From: Batillaria attramentaria | Lineage: Eukaryota > Mollusca > Gastropoda > Batillariidae | Assembly: GCA_018292915.2 (NCBI GenBank) | Contig: JACVVK020000461.1 | Location: 457,501 to 521,500, forward strand | Length of the DNA stretch: 64,000 bases | Reading direction: 5' to 3' | Shown here: positions 32,326 to 44,725 of the stretch, in pieces | How positions within the stretch are numbered: the first letter of the stretch is position 1 | How the letters are laid out: every line of letters begins with the position of its first letter | Notes under the pieces: model-generated | Told to the model about the DNA's origin: nothing | The model's input: only the letters and a program-made list of their open reading frames with translations | The model's database searches: none | Translations under genes and position numbers: made by a program

Positions 32326-33283
32326 ATGGCTGCCCACGCTTTGTACGGGCGACCAACAGTAGTGAAACAGTTTTCTTTCAGCGAGAAAACGATGCAAAGA
32401 GTCTCGGAATGTCGCGAAAGGTGGTCTTTGTTCGTCTGCACTCAAGGAGACGTCGCTCGTCATTCTTTGGAAGCCTTTAGTGACCTCAACGTTGACGAGG
32501 CAGGGTTTCACAAGAAATGCTACAATCGATTACAGGCATATCATAGTTCAAGGTAAGTTTCTGCAACTTTTGTTCGTGGTGCTTCGGATTAGGTTTGATT
32601 TATTAAATTGAATGAGAAGTTCGTGAAAGTAGTATGTAATCACAATGATAATATGAGCATTTTTCAGTGATCTTGATAATTACGTTGCCGGACCTTATGA
32701 TATAGACAGGTCTAGACTTCTTTGTAGTCACGGTCAACTTCAACGTAGCACGATAAATAGCGTATATTAAAAAAAAAATTAAAAAAAATTGAGAGTTCCA
32801 CTACTTCCTAGATCAGTACTAATTGAGTTGTTTGGGGAGGGGATCGGGGAGTATTTCAGCTGTGCCAAGCATCCTGCCTAAGGTCACTATATGCCTGTTG
32901 CTGGTACAATATTTTTCAGATGAGGCCAACAAGAGGCAACTTTACCATGGGAGCATGTATCTGAGGGAGCAGGTCATGTCAGTGACATCACCAGCAGTAT
33001 GGCCTGCTGACAGCAAGGATCTCACAACGGAGCATGCTATGGAGATGGTTCTTGTGGGCTTGTTCAATTTATTGGTGTGGATGTGTGGTACACGCGTACT
33101 TCTATTAATGAAGTTTGGCTGGACAAATTTGCTGATGTCAGTGGGACTGTAAAGAGAAAGATTCTTGCCACTGCACAAGACATCTTACATGTAGCTAACA
33201 GTGCAGATGAAGCTGAGAGCCAGGTGTGTGATGGTGCTTCAGATTGTGACAGTGACACATCAGAGTATGACAGTGATATCTGA
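32326..33283 (+). pseudogene. Relic of a multicopy, transposon-like gene: two exons, frameshifted and truncated
   Basis: Exon A (32326-32552) begins MAAHALYGRPTVVKQFSFSE and ends in GFHKKCYNRLQAYHSS before a good donor, AAG|GTAAGT. Exon B starts after CAATATTTTTCAG (32918). It reads EANKRQLYHGSMYLREQVMS, a frame interruption near 33090, then INEVWLDKFADVSGTVKRKI and LATAQDILHVANS, with an acidic tail ending at TGA 33283. The F-HK-CY opening and the KRKIL--AQDIL block resemble multicopy, probably mobile-element-derived proteins common in molluscs and cnidarians. In those, the AQDI block is normally followed by a longer conserved tail that is absent here. The family assignment is from memory. 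It lies antisense inside the TTC8 intron. Confidence 0.5.
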
Positions 33284-33425
33284 GGTGACAGAAATTACTG
33301 GTAAAGCCACAGCATTGGGGGCTAAGGCAACGCCAGTGTAAATTCTGACAGTGACGTCTGAGGTATTAACAATTAAAGCCACAATATCTGAGAGTGTGAC
33401 AACACCAGTTTAAATTCTCACAGAC
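33269..33425 (+). repeat. Diverged tandem pair, period about 78 bp
   Basis: GACAGTGATATCTGAGGT at 33269 recurs as GACAGTGACGTCTGAGGT at 33347. Each is followed by AAAGCCACA and later CCAGT(G/T)TAAATTCT. It adjoins the end of the relic at 32326-33283 and probably derives from its acidic Ser/Asp-rich tail. Confidence 0.6.
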
Positions 33426-33717
33426 CAGTCAGATGATGAGACAGGGCATTCAGGTGCTACACCAAGAGACCGTGAAAACAGACCATGCAGTTTTCTGCCT
33501 TGTATTGTAAGTAATTATGAGCATTACTGTTTCGTTATGCTGTTCAACTTTATCGTTTTAAATACTAATGGCACTGTACTCAGTCAGGAGTTTTTTTTTT
33601 TTTTTCAGCTTTATTGCATACTGCTGCGTCTCAATCTCCTCATTCCCAATATAATATATTATGATGTTTGTTGCCCATCTTTACAATAAACTTTGTTGAG
33701 TGGTGTCATTTTTTACA

Positions 33718-35195
33718 TCTCAGTATTGGTAAGACCAGAGAAATGGTAATTGATTTCAGGGAAAAAAGCCAAGTATGTTGATCCTGTAGATATTAAGGGG
33801 GAGGTATTTCAGAGGGTTGACCTATATATTATATACTTGGGGGTGATTATTGACAGCAGACTGAACTGGAATGCTAACACTGATCATGTGATAAAGAAAT
33901 CTCAATCCAGACTGTACTCCTTGAGGAAATTACACTCTTTTGATGCTAGTGAGAAAACTCTGAACATGTTTTACACACATGTATGTATACATGTCCATTG
34001 TACTTTTTGTAGGCAGTGTCCTCTTCTTGGGCTGTGTCTGTTGGGGTAGTCAGATCTCAAAACAGGACAGGGGTAGAGTGGACAAAGTTGTAAAGAAAGC
34101 TGAGTCAGTGGTGGGGAAACCCCAGAAGAGGCTTGAAGTGATAATTTATTATAAGAGACTTGAGAAAAAAACATCTCTGTCATGTCCAGTGTCTGACAGT
34201 GACACCCCCTGTTCAGCCTCATCGAGGGCCAGAGAAGTACATTCAGTGGGAGAATAATTACTCCTGCAAGCCAAACTTAAAGGCATAGGAGATCTTTCTT
34301 GCCTGAAGCTACTAAAGCGTTTAATTGATGATTAGAACTTAGCTTTGATCAGATAACTGTAGGTCTTAGTCTGTTTTCAGAGCGTGCCGTCCACTACCTG
34401 TTGCTGCTGTACAGTGTGCTGCTAAAGTGAAATAACCCCTGTTGTGGTTGTGTTCTCAAAGTATTCTAACAGTTTTAGTTCTTTTTATATTATGTTTGAA
34501 ATTATGAGGCAAGATGACTAGTGCATTGGAAATCCGAATGTATTTCACCAGGTGATGTATGGCGTGGAGGTGTGGAGTGTACGACTATGGTTGAGTGTGT
34601 GTGCGCATGTGATATGTGGATGAGCAGATAAGTGTGCAAAGCATGGTTGATTTTATGTGGAGATTTTGTTTTTGTGATGGACTAAATTATTTTGAATTAC
34701 AGTTTTCTTCTTAATCATGAAATTCATAACAGTATTTCTGCCAGGAGTGTATTTGATGGGTGTATGAGTGAAGAGTGCGTGGATGCATGGTGTAAATTAC
34801 ATAGGCGTACACCAGTAGATCAGTGCCTATGATGAACTATAGTAGTATCCCCTGAATTGTAGATTTGTTTTTAATAATGTAATTATAATACGTAGCTTCA
34901 CTATGTAGTATGTATTATGTGTGCAGGTTATTTCACTTTGTGGTGTGTGGCATGGCGGTATGCATGAGAAGAGTGTATGCTATGACTATGGATAAGTCAC
35001 TTAAGTGTGTGGGTGCATATATATATATATATATATGTGATGGGTGGACGCGCGTGTGGGTGCATGGCTGATTTCTTCATGGAGATTTTGTTATTGTGTC
35101 ATAATAGTTGTACTGTGTATTATGTGATCAAGAGCTGTACACGATAAATTTTCCTGAGGGGATTAATAAAGTTCTTATCTTCTTATTATCTCTCT
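33718..35195 (+). mobile_element. Degenerate 5'-truncated non-LTR retrotransposon (LINE): RT C-terminal flank plus 3' UTR
   Basis: In successive frames the sequence reads SIGKTREMVIDFR, then FQRVDLYIIYLGVIIDSRLN, WNANTDHVIKKSQSRLYSLR and KLHSF. After a further shift it reads GCVCWGSQISKQDRGRVDKV and KKAESVVG. YLGV--D--L-W and R-Y-LRKL are typical of the segment after the reverse transcriptase palm in jockey/CR1/RTE-type LINEs. At least two frameshifts make it non-functional. An A/T-rich 3' UTR follows, with a diverged internal duplication (ATTTCAC at about 34546 and 34929). It ends near 35150-35195 with GGGGATTAATAAAGTTCTTA and a CTTATCTTCTTAT tail. Confidence 0.75.
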
Positions 35196-36028
35196 TATAT
35201 TTTTCCTACCTGCAAGTAACCTTAACTGCCAAATTTGTTTACTAATCATGTATAGTTTATATTGTCATAGGCAAAAGGGACAAGACAGATTGTTTTGAAT
35301 AGAATAGTGCATCATTTGCAGCCACAAAACATCACAGTATTGATACTTCTTATGAAGGGTCATCACAGACTTGTCCCTCATTTTCTGAAGTAGTGCGCAT
35401 ACTTACGTTTGGGATCTCTTCAGATTTGAAATCAGCGTGAAATTTACATTTAGGGACACTTAAAATTTTGTGATTTGCACAAATTTGAAAAAAACTCAAA
35501 AACTAGGCCTTTTAGAGGCCTCTGGCCCACGGCCTAAACCGTCACATCATAAACAGGGCCCCGCGAAGCGTGCCTAGCAAGCCAGCCTTGCATAATTAAC
35601 AGCAGGGGGGAAGGAGCAGGACAGTTATCTGTGTCAGCGTGGCTGATTATCATTCTACGTGCGAAGTGCCTCGCTAACGCGTCAACACACTGGATATACC
35701 CGTGGACGAATGATAATGAGTTGACGATAGGAGACTTCAAAAGCAAGATGATCCCCTTTGTTGACTACCGACGCGGGGATGACGAGAGTCGGTAGCTTGT
35801 AGTTGTAGCTTCGTTTAAGTGAGTTGGAATGTCAATGAGCTGGCAGTCAGGTGAAGACTCACAATTAATCACACTGTAAGTTCATGAATGAGTACGCACG
35901 TATGCATAAGGCTACAAGTGAGAAAAAAATGACTTGACAGGATTTTATTTTTACTCGGTTACATATACATACTCTTGTGGTCGTTGAAAAAGAGTTTCAT
36001 CGACTACAGAAATGGTCTTAGTTGAACA

Positions 36029-36086
36029 ACAACAACAACACTAACAACAACAACACTAACAACAACAACACGAACAACAACAACAA
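36029..36086. repeat. (AAC)n-based array with higher-order unit
   Basis: Blocks of AACAACAACAACACTAAC repeat about three times, the last with ACG instead of ACT. Confidence 0.9.
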
Positions 36087-36472
36087 ATCATTAGCCTCGA
36101 TCTCACAACCTGGTTTGTCCATTTACACGCCTTTGTACCTCGAACATAGACAACAAATGTAGCAGCAGAGAAGAGGGTCAGGTTGAGGGGTGGGTGTCCA
36201 GCACGACGCTGGTGTCAACGACAAGGACACTGGAAAATATCTGTATATGTTCTGATGCTGTCGGGATTCGAACCACAAACCCTCTGACTACCAGCGTCTC
36301 TACAAGCGTTTCGAACCAGTTAAAGTGATGGAAGAGAGGACAAACGGAGCTAATACTTGCACACACAGATACGACATGCAAACTGGACTTGAACCAACAC
36401 GAAGCACTGCATCACAGCTTTTCAGCTGGAAACACAGTTTAGACGCCTTTCAGTTGGTCACGGGAAAAGTGG

Positions 36473-36519
36473 AAGAGGCCCGGTGGGTGGGGAAGAGGGT
36501 GGGTGGGTGTTTAACGTCC
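36473..36519 (-). mobile_element. Minimal SINE tail fragment, 9 bp target-site duplication
   Basis: GGGTGGGTGGGTGTTTAACG followed by TCC is the reverse complement of only the last part of the SINE. GAAAAGTGG flanks it at 36464-36472 and 36520-36528. This is another extreme 5' truncation. Confidence 0.6.
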
Positions 36520-37567
36520 GAAAAGTGGTCGAGGGACAACGGGCGCGGAGTCAATAACTACAATAGAGCGGGCAGACCTGGACAAAACGGACGCGACACT
36601 TGGGCCCCGCCCTGCCTGATGGCGCGATACATGAGAACAAGGGACGAGAGATAATTACACTCATTAACCCTCCGCCGGCCACCGGACCGTCACCCACCCA
36701 CTCTGACTCTTGGTCAAGTAGTGCTGGCTGTAAGGGCAGGCGCATTATGTTTGTCTAACGTCGTTTGGAAGAAGAAGAAAAAAAAAGGCGTAAGCGCCAG
36801 ACAGTTTGAAAGCACTTGGGTCCGTTTTCAGATGACGATAGACGTCTTTGTCTGTGGCTACAACTCTACAAGTGTGTGACCCTGGACAAGGGCTAATTAG
36901 TTCATTTGTTAGTGTCTCGAGGGTGTCCACCGTGTCTTATTATGAACACCCCCTCCACCTCCATTTGCTTAATCTCGCTCTCTGCCTCGTCGGAAGTAGG
37001 GAGAGACAAACGAGAGTACCGGACACAGACCCATCCTGTGGAAGTTCGTTTGTTAGTGAACGAATGAGAAGGGAGTTCACCATGCAGTATTATAATAACC
37101 CCCCCCCCTTCCACCCCCTCTATTAGCTCAATCTCTGCTTCGAGGAAAGCAGTAAACCCACTAAGGACAGCAATGAAAACAGATCGATCCTGCTGGAATA
37201 AATATGTCCAACAGGCGACGCCCTGCGCACACGAAACATTAGACACGTGTTTCAGTGTCTAGCCCCTAGTGTTTTTCCGTGCAGAGAATTCATTAAGAGC
37301 TCCTGATGAGGTATCGTGTGCTGTTGTAATTATACAGGCAGAAAGGCGGTCGAATCAGTGCCGCTACGTCATGGCTGCAGCTCTGGTGCCATCATTTGGT
37401 AAAAGGGCCCACGTGCCGTGGATTTCATAAGTATTTAGGTCCAGTTCACTATACAGCTAATGCACCCAGTCAAGAACACGGTCAGAAAAGTCAGCACCGC
37501 GCGTACAAACAGATCCAGTTCACAAAACCAGAGAAAACGGGGGCTGAAAGCCGGAAACGTTATGGAG

Positions 37568-37680
37568 CAAGCACATTTTTTTTTTTTTTTTAAATCCGGC
37601 CTCGGGTCTGGGGTCGAACCCACACCGCACCTTTGCACGAAAGCAGACCAATTACTGACTAGACCACTCTGGCCGCCCGA
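37568..37680 (-). mobile_element. tRNA-like sequence with poly(A) tail (third short SINE type or tRNA retropseudogene)
   Basis: On the minus strand: CGGGCGGCCAGAGTGGTCTA, GTCAGTAATTGGTCTGC, then GTGTGGGTTCGACCCC (B box), and a poly(A) run (poly(T) at 37568-37585 on plus). A- and B-box-like segments are about the right distance apart. No clear target duplication was found. Confidence 0.55.
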
Positions 37681-37700
37681 ATCCTGTTTTGCTATTGTGT

Positions 37701-38043
37701 CCTGGGCCCGTATGTAAAATTCGAGGTTAATTTAACCCACGGCTACGGGCCTAACCCAGACTAGGACAAAAGAAACCCCAAAACAAAATTAAATAAAAAA
37801 AAAAAAAAAGGAAGCGAAGAAAGAAAGACAGAAATCCTTCTATAACTGCTCAGGCACCTTCCTGGAAGGCCCGCTTCCTGATTCAAAACAACAACAAAAA
37901 AAAAAAAAAAAAAACCCAACCAACAAACAAACAAACAAACAAACAAAACCCTAGAAAATTTAACCCTAGAGCTAGTTTAGTTCGAGGTTCGACTCTGACC
38001 TAGGGCTAACAGTCCTAACCTCGACTATTACATATGGGCCCTG
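37701..38043. mobile_element. Inverted-repeat (MITE-like) element, about 340 bp
   Basis: The left end TGGGCCCGTATGTAAAATTC plus GAGGTTA pairs with the inverted right end AGGGCCCATATGTAATAGTC plus GAGGTTA. The interior has A-rich runs and an AACCCTAG-type motif. The left end abuts the tRNA-like sequence at 37568-37680. No coding capacity. Confidence 0.65.
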
Positions 38044-38566
38044 GACTATGTACGCGTTCGTTGTCTCTGTCATTAGCTTGTTAGCGCTGGCCGTACGCCG
38101 TCTTCTCCTTTAGCCTGTCCATCAATGGACTAGTTTGTATGTCTATCGGAACAAAGAGCACTTGTTCAAGTGAGGTCAGGCCACTCCGTTCAATGGGCCG
38201 GATCCTCGGTTCGCCCTAATTACAGATAGACCGACTGTCGCTTGTAGGTATCTTAAACTTTCTACAATGGTCACTGCAACCTTGTATGCCTCTGGAACTA
38301 GGTGCTTGGAGTTCCGGACAGTGAAATTCGTGTGCAGATAAAAATTGTGACGGTTTACATTTTTTGTGGCCAGTTAGTCCAACCATCACTCCTTCCTGTC
38401 TCTGACAGCACCAGTTTAATGGTGGGAAAGGACTTTAAACCTCCAAGCAAGCAAGCAAGCAACACTCCCTGCTCCATCCCGCCACTCTCTTTCTCTCCTT
38501 ACGAGTACTGTATAATAGGCAGTTCATTCCTGCTCTTACACTAGTGAACAATTGTGCAAAAAATAC

Positions 38567-38568
<2 letters not shown>

Positions 38569-38623
<55 letters not shown>

Positions 38624-38723
38624 TAAAATTAGGTATGGCACACAACACACTGACACAGACACACGCACGCGCGTGTACACACACAGATACCAAACACCCG
38701 CCCCCCCCCCCAACCCTCTCCCA

Positions 38724-38790
<67 letters not shown>
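38569..38790. repeat. Two (CA)n arrays around a C-run
   Basis: (CA)n at 38569-38619 and 38727-38790, with CGCGCGTGTACACAC and a C10-11 run between them. Confidence 0.95.
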
Positions 38791-38793
<3 letters not shown>

Positions 38794-39330
38794 CGCATCC
38801 TTTCTTGGCCAAGATAACCATACTTGTCTAGAAACATACTGGAACTGAGCGGATCTGCGTTCCCAGTAAGTCGCTCGACTTCGTGATTACCTTGACCCTC
38901 GGCAAACACGACAAATAACAAGGCCGCCACGATCGAATGACTTCTCTGTACAAACAGCTACTGAAAGCCACGCCACGCCACCACAGCAAGGAAGACAGCG
39001 ATCTACTCTGACAAGACAGTGACGACAGATAGCGTTTGGTGGGAAGATCCTCATTAGCAGGGCTGGGCGGGGGCGAGCTGTCAGATTGACACAAAGATCT
39101 ATTCTCCCCGCTCCCTCCAACTCCAACCGCAAATCTTCGACACCATGCGGGCAAAAACACGGTAAGGTCACAGGTCGCAGGTACGACAGTAACTCACTCT
39201 AGTGGCGGGGAGTAGTCTTTTTATCCTTTAGTCTCACAGAGGTCACAATGGAAACGTTGTGGGGCAATAGAAGTCAACATGGACTGTGACTTTAACCACA
39301 AGAAGTGATTATTTTTCCTAACTTTGTAAG

Positions 39331-39738
39331 GGTGGGTGGGTGGGTGGGCGGGTGTTTGGGGGTTTACGTCCTTTTCCACCACATACGGGTGATATCGAAG
39401 ACGGGGCAAAGATGAAAAAGCCAGCACAAGTATTTGGCCCCAGCCGGGATACGAACTCACGACCCGAGCATTAGAAGTCCATCGCTCTACCGGCCACCCC
39501 GGTGTCGTAGAATATTTCGGAACCAGGATAAATCGGAACCGGTTCCCCAAAATCCTAGGATATTTCGGAACCATTCCCATTTATCCTAGGATAACCCTAG
39601 GATATCCTGGGATAACCCTAACTCTATCCTAGGATAAATCGGAATGGTTCTGAAAAATCCTGCCACCAGGGCCAGGATAAATCGGAATGGTTCCCATTCG
39701 TCTAGTTCCGAAATATCCCGAGACACCGGCTCCCCCTA
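39331..39738 (-). mobile_element. tRNA-Arg(TCT)-like SINE interrupted by another element, 14 bp target-site duplication
   Basis: The tail, body and most of the head lie in 39331-39500, and the last head bases (GGCTCCCC) resume at 39728. CCTAACTTTGTAAG flanks the whole unit at 39317-39330 and 39739-39752. The flanking DNA on the right is itself a repeat tail (39739-39805). Confidence 0.9.
39503..39725. mobile_element. Inverted-repeat (MITE-like) element inserted in the SINE head
   Basis: The ends are TGTCGTAGAATATTTCGGAA(C) and, inverted, TGTCTCGGGATATTTCGGAA(C): 17 of 21 positions identical. CCGG lies on both sides (39499-39502, 39726-39729) as a possible 4 bp target duplication. The interior repeats GGATAAATCGGAA(C/T) and TCCTAGGATA several times and can fold back on itself. 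There is no coding capacity, so any mobility would need a transposase elsewhere. Confidence 0.75.
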
Positions 39739-39815
39739 CCTAACTTTGTAAGCGCTTAGAGCTCGCAGATTATAAGCGCTGTATGAATATCCATTATTAT
39801 TATTATTATTATATA
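39739..39815 (+). mobile_element. 3' end of a repeat with (ATT)n tail
   Basis: GTAAGCGCTTAGAGCTCGCA, then GATTATAAGCGCTGTATGAA and TATCC(ATT)n resemble the 3' ends of SINE/LINE repeats widespread in molluscs. A similar end, TGCGCTATATAAGTACAATT(C)(ATT)n, is at 46018-46082. The left part was split by the SINE inserted at 39331. Confidence 0.55.
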
Positions 39816-40610
39816 GTGCTTCGAAAGTGGCATTTTTTTTTTCTCACTGCCAGCTCGCCGTCCAGTTTCTTTCGCGTTGGCCCACAAACTGGAAGACACG
39901 TTCTCCAGTAACCCAGCACTGCCGCAGGAGGCGTCAGCTGGAGTGGGTGGACGGGGAAAGGCACGGCAAACAATCCCGGTAAAGCCGCTTTCACCCTTCA
40001 GGCTCAAGACTAACTGACCGACACAAACCAGCTGATTATTCTCTCGCTAACCCCTCAAGCAGGGCAAAAGGCAAGCGCTCTCGCAAATCCGGATTTCGAG
40101 TGTGGATCTTTGTATCGAGTTTCCGACCTAAGCCCCAAGTGGTCGTATTTTAATCACAACTGAGAAGTTTCCGGTTCATAATGTGAAGGCAGTTGTATCA
40201 ACAAGGAAGACGTTGTTGAGTGAATAACTCCTACGCAATTACTGTTACTTTATGCCATTCCTTGTTAAAAACAACCGAGATTCTGCCAGCATATGGAAGT
40301 GATTGTCCTTGTCCATGAAGACTGGACCGGCTGAAGCAATCACTCAGCCGGAAACAGCCTGTTCGCTCATGCGCAGTTAATTGCGTGTCACTGTTACGTT
40401 TTGAGTTGCGTTGTCTTGTCTGATACTAACCCCAGTCACGTGGCTAATCGGTCGAGGTCGTACCTCTGGCCGCCAAGATTTATCATTGGCTTGGTGCACG
40501 AGTTAGTACGATACATGTTTACTGACTACACAATCTGAAAAATTTCTGTTGTTTCAACTGGTTAATTCGTGTCCTAAACTCAAAATCTGGAAGATTTCTT
40601 TTCAGTCATT

Positions 40611-40725
<115 letters not shown>

Positions 40726-41569
40726 CCATCAGCGAGATCGTCTCGTAACGATGGCTCAAACCCATCATCTGTCAAGTCACGTGCCGTGTGACTACTACCC
40801 ATGTTAATAAAAACCGTATACAAGACATTAATTTTTACATCCTTAGGCGAGCGACAAAACCGATCATAAACAGTCACGTCACGGTCCACTGATCGCGACT
40901 AACCTGACCGTGAAAAGCAGGCGGAGATCAAAGGTGTGGCCAGCTGACCACTGTCTGCAATACGCGGACGCATTTTTACCTGGTCAGGGCAAGGAGAGGA
41001 ATGCATGTCCGACACTGACTGGTGTGGCGACTTTCATACCGTAGTGACATCTGACAACGGCGACAATCCTTGTAACGGATTCGCAAATGAACCAATCCTT
41101 GTAATGGCCTCCATCAGTTGTAAAACTGATAAGTGACTTGCAAAGGGTACTGGTCACCTGTCTTCCGAAGTCCTCGCCTACTCCCTAATCAGTCGTGTGG
41201 CGGGAGAGATCAGTTCCTAGCCGTGCCTTACTTAGGGGCAGTTCGCACGTGCTTCCCAAGCCGAGGCTGCTCTCTCTCCTCACATTCCATCCACCCTCCA
41301 AACAAATAAATAAACCTATAACTAGATACACCGATTCGATCTCCACATGTCACCTGATGAATATCGCCTAATTCCTACTCTTGTTCTTCCAAAAGGTTAG
41401 TCACGTGACCACCTCTCGATACTTGCTGTTGGATGCCAAAACGTGACACTCCGTCAGCTGACTTCAAACTGGACAGTCTTACCTCCGACCTTCTTTGCCC
41501 CCCCCCCTCCCCCCAAGGAAAAAAAGAAAAGAAAAAAAGAGAGATTCGGAGAGAGAGACAGAGATGGGG

Positions 41570-41607
41570 GGGGGGGGGAGAGAGAGAGAGAGAGAGAGAG
41601 AGAGATC
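41570..41607. repeat. G-run plus (GA)n
   Basis: About ten G followed by about 14 GA units. Confidence 0.93.
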
Positions 41608-41974
41608 AATTAAAGCCAGAACGACCTCAAAAGGTGGGTTCACGCTTCACCTGGCGAAGCCTGACATGATCTTCCACACGACCGGAGCTCCGCTTCGCGG
41701 GCCATGGGTGGGACAGGAGCGGAAACAGGTGTGGCCATGGTGGCAGGAACGAAACCTTCATGATATCACTCTCGGGGATTTGCGAACTTCGTGGGGTCAC
41801 ACCTGATAAGGCGGAGGTGTGACTGCTCGGTGGCGTAAGTTATGAAAATGGGATGTGACGGGACAACGCAGTCCGCTAGGTCCTCACGAGATCTGGGTCA
41901 GGTTAACGATACGTTGTAGACAGTAAGTTTGTCCTGGGACGTGCTGCGGGAAATGTAGACCCACGGCAAAACAA

Positions 41975-42172
41975 TGGAAATTATTATTTCTTAAATTGTG
42001 TTTTAGCCAATGACTGAGTGTGTGAACGTGTAATGATGTATAACTTACATGTATGTCGGTTTTGTATTTCAATGGTATGTTTGTGTATACATGTGTTTTT
42101 TATTAAGAGGAGCAAAACAAATTCTTCTTCATTGTAACTAAGAAGCGAATAAATCTATCTTATCTTATCTCT
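41975..42172 (+). mobile_element. Probable LINE 3' tail with (CTTAT)n end
   Basis: An A/T-rich stretch leads to ATTGTAACTAAGAAGCGAATA, then AATCTATCTTATCTTATCTCTTAT. The layout (AATAAA-like signal and short iterated tail) parallels the tails at 1187-1296 and 35150-35195. Its 5' boundary is a guess. Confidence 0.4.
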
Positions 42173-43532
42173 TATGGTACGTCTCGGTGACTCGATGCAA
42201 ACTATGATGTACGGCCCGGAACAAGTTACAAGGCCCGACAGCATAAAGTCCAGACCATTACATAAATGATCATTATGGTGTCGGGGCAAACAAACTAAAA
42301 CATACAAAACTGAAGAGACAAAACAAGAAATTGTTATGTGTATGTCCACATTCTGCCCGAATTGTTGTCTATGCGCCCAGCTGTGTTTGGGCAACAATTA
42401 TGATTGACTGCTCAAGTTTCCTGCGATTTAAAGTTTTCCCCCTTTAAATTCTTGAATTTGTAAAAGGGTACATGGCGTTCAAAGGCAGTCTCTGCACGAC
42501 ACTTTGCCTGTTATCTGAACACTGATGATCAATATTTCAAGTAAGAAAAAAAAACAAACTCGGATACTCGCACGCACGGACACAGTTACAAGACGCTGAA
42601 CCAATATTGATATTATGACCGACTTTTGCAGCCTAACTGACGTAACCTTCGCGTCTGACAGGTGATACCCACATGACTAACAAACACGCGCGTCCGATAG
42701 CCACAGCGCCTGATCGCCCTTTTCGCCGGTACATGCAGAAGTAGCCCGGGGCTGATGGATGGGCATAGCAACCTTAACAGACCGGACTATGGTGTAAGTG
42801 TCATGTTTTTGCTGTAGGCATAGCACCTGCGCGATTTCACGGACCCTAGATGGTTGTTCGATTATTATCATTTCATCTAGATGTTAATCCCCTGGGATCA
42901 AATGTGAAGGCTGGATAAGCACATCGGGCTTCTTCTTCGAAAGGAACCATCCTCGTCTGGTCAAGGTTGACACACAATCCCACACTGGCACCTCTACGGC
43001 TACTCTGTAGTACACAAATACTGAAATAAATATCGCTAGCCATCCTCTCATATGAATTCCGTAGTAGTATCAGTCACTGCCTCGATAAAAAGCCAAGTCG
43101 CACATAATCTACACTCATTTATCCGATTGTGACACTGACGTCCCCAAACTACCCAACACCTTTTGAACTGACACACCCGCCGTAGCAAGAAATATCAAGT
43201 TTTCGAACCACTGAAAAGCATTCCAGCTTTCAGGGTGGAAAGTAATTTGCAGGTCGCATTTGGAATGAGCACCCGAGAAGCAGAAAATGCCAATAAATCG
43301 AGTCAACTATTCGCACAATGCGGCAGTCAGCCGACACCAGCAACAACCCGGGACCAGTTGGAGACGGAAAGAAATACGATGCGCTGTACTGGGTGTAGCA
43401 TCGACCAGGAACTTGACTGACTGAAACAAAAGCTTCTCTACACCTGTTCACACACTGAACATGTGTTCATACACACGTACGCTCGTTTCGTTCAAGAAAT
43501 ACGTGTTAACCTCACTTTCACGCTTATAACAC

Positions 43533-43704
43533 GGGGGTGGGTGGGTGTTTGGGGGTTTTAACGTCCTTTTCCACCACATACGGGTGATATCGAAGACGGG
43601 GCAACGATGAAAAAGCCAGCACAAATATTTGGCTCCAGCCGGGATACGAACTCACGACCCGAGCATTAGAAGTCCAACTCTCTACCATTCGGCCACCCCG
43701 GCTC
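43533..43704 (-). mobile_element. tRNA-Arg(TCT)-like SINE, nearly full length
   Basis: GGGTGGGTGTTTGGGGGTTT, the body, and GGGATACGAACTCACGACCC to GGCCACCCCGGCT are present. It lacks the last head bases. I could not find a clear target-site duplication. Confidence 0.9.
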
Positions 43705-44481
43705 AACAAGAAGATGCGTGAAATCTTATGTCACTCTGTCATTACTATAGTGTGGGGATGTCAAGGCCGGCCAAAACAATTTCGAACTCCGCATTTTGGT
43801 CTCGCTTGTCTAAAGTGCTGTCTAACTTACAAACCCTTTAGATAGATACGCGACGTTTTACGTCGTTCTGCCACTGCCAACAAGGACTCTATAGTCTATA
43901 CACAGCGACAAGATACACAGGATAAATGTGGACTTTCCTGGGCGTGGAACGGTGGTGTGTCCAACGTTCTAAACGTTTTTCCTCGTGTATTACTAACACC
44001 ATACCACACCATAACACCATACCCCCCCCCTTCCCCCAGATCTTCTTTGCCACCACTACCGGTATGAAACAAGCCGCGGGCATGTCGGAATGCTGAAACC
44101 AAACCCCATACAAATAACACGGCCACGAGCATACCAACATAGCGCCTTCAGATCTCGTGCACACGATACCATATATTTGCGTGTTTTTTTGTTTTTTTTT
44201 TTCTCCCTCTCCAAGCTGTTGTTGCGCAAAACAAACACATCAACAATCATCCCGCTATCTGCGCATCTAGTGTGTTTTGCCGCCCGTCACACAAGGAAAC
44301 ACCCGAGGCAGTCATCGCTTCCGTATCAAGGTCTTCAGTCTGTTACAGCCAATAAACCCCAGGGCGTCGGCAATGGTGGCCACCTGCTGCCATTTCTGTG
44401 GGGATGTTGGGTACGCGGGATGGCGGGACATAGTTATTAAATCGCGATTAGCGGGGTAATCATACGATGGCATGTCTGATC

Positions 44482-44504
44482 GTGTGTGTGTGTGTGTGTG
44501 TGTG

Positions 44505-44550
<46 letters not shown>

Positions 44551-44617
44551 AATAATAATGCGATTAATGGATTAATCAGTAATTAGGCATATTCGTCCGC
44601 GCGCGCGCGCGCGCGTG

Positions 44618-44691
<74 letters not shown>

Positions 44692-44725
44692 ATGCATGCG
44701 CGCGCACGCGTGTGTGTGTGTGTCT
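44482..44725. repeat. Two GT arrays with CG-rich alternating purine-pyrimidine blocks
   Basis: (GT)n at 44482-44550, (CG)n at 44599-44615, (GT)n at 44621-44688, then CATGCATGCGCGCGCACGCG. Long alternating purine-pyrimidine DNA with Z-forming potential. Confidence 0.93.
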
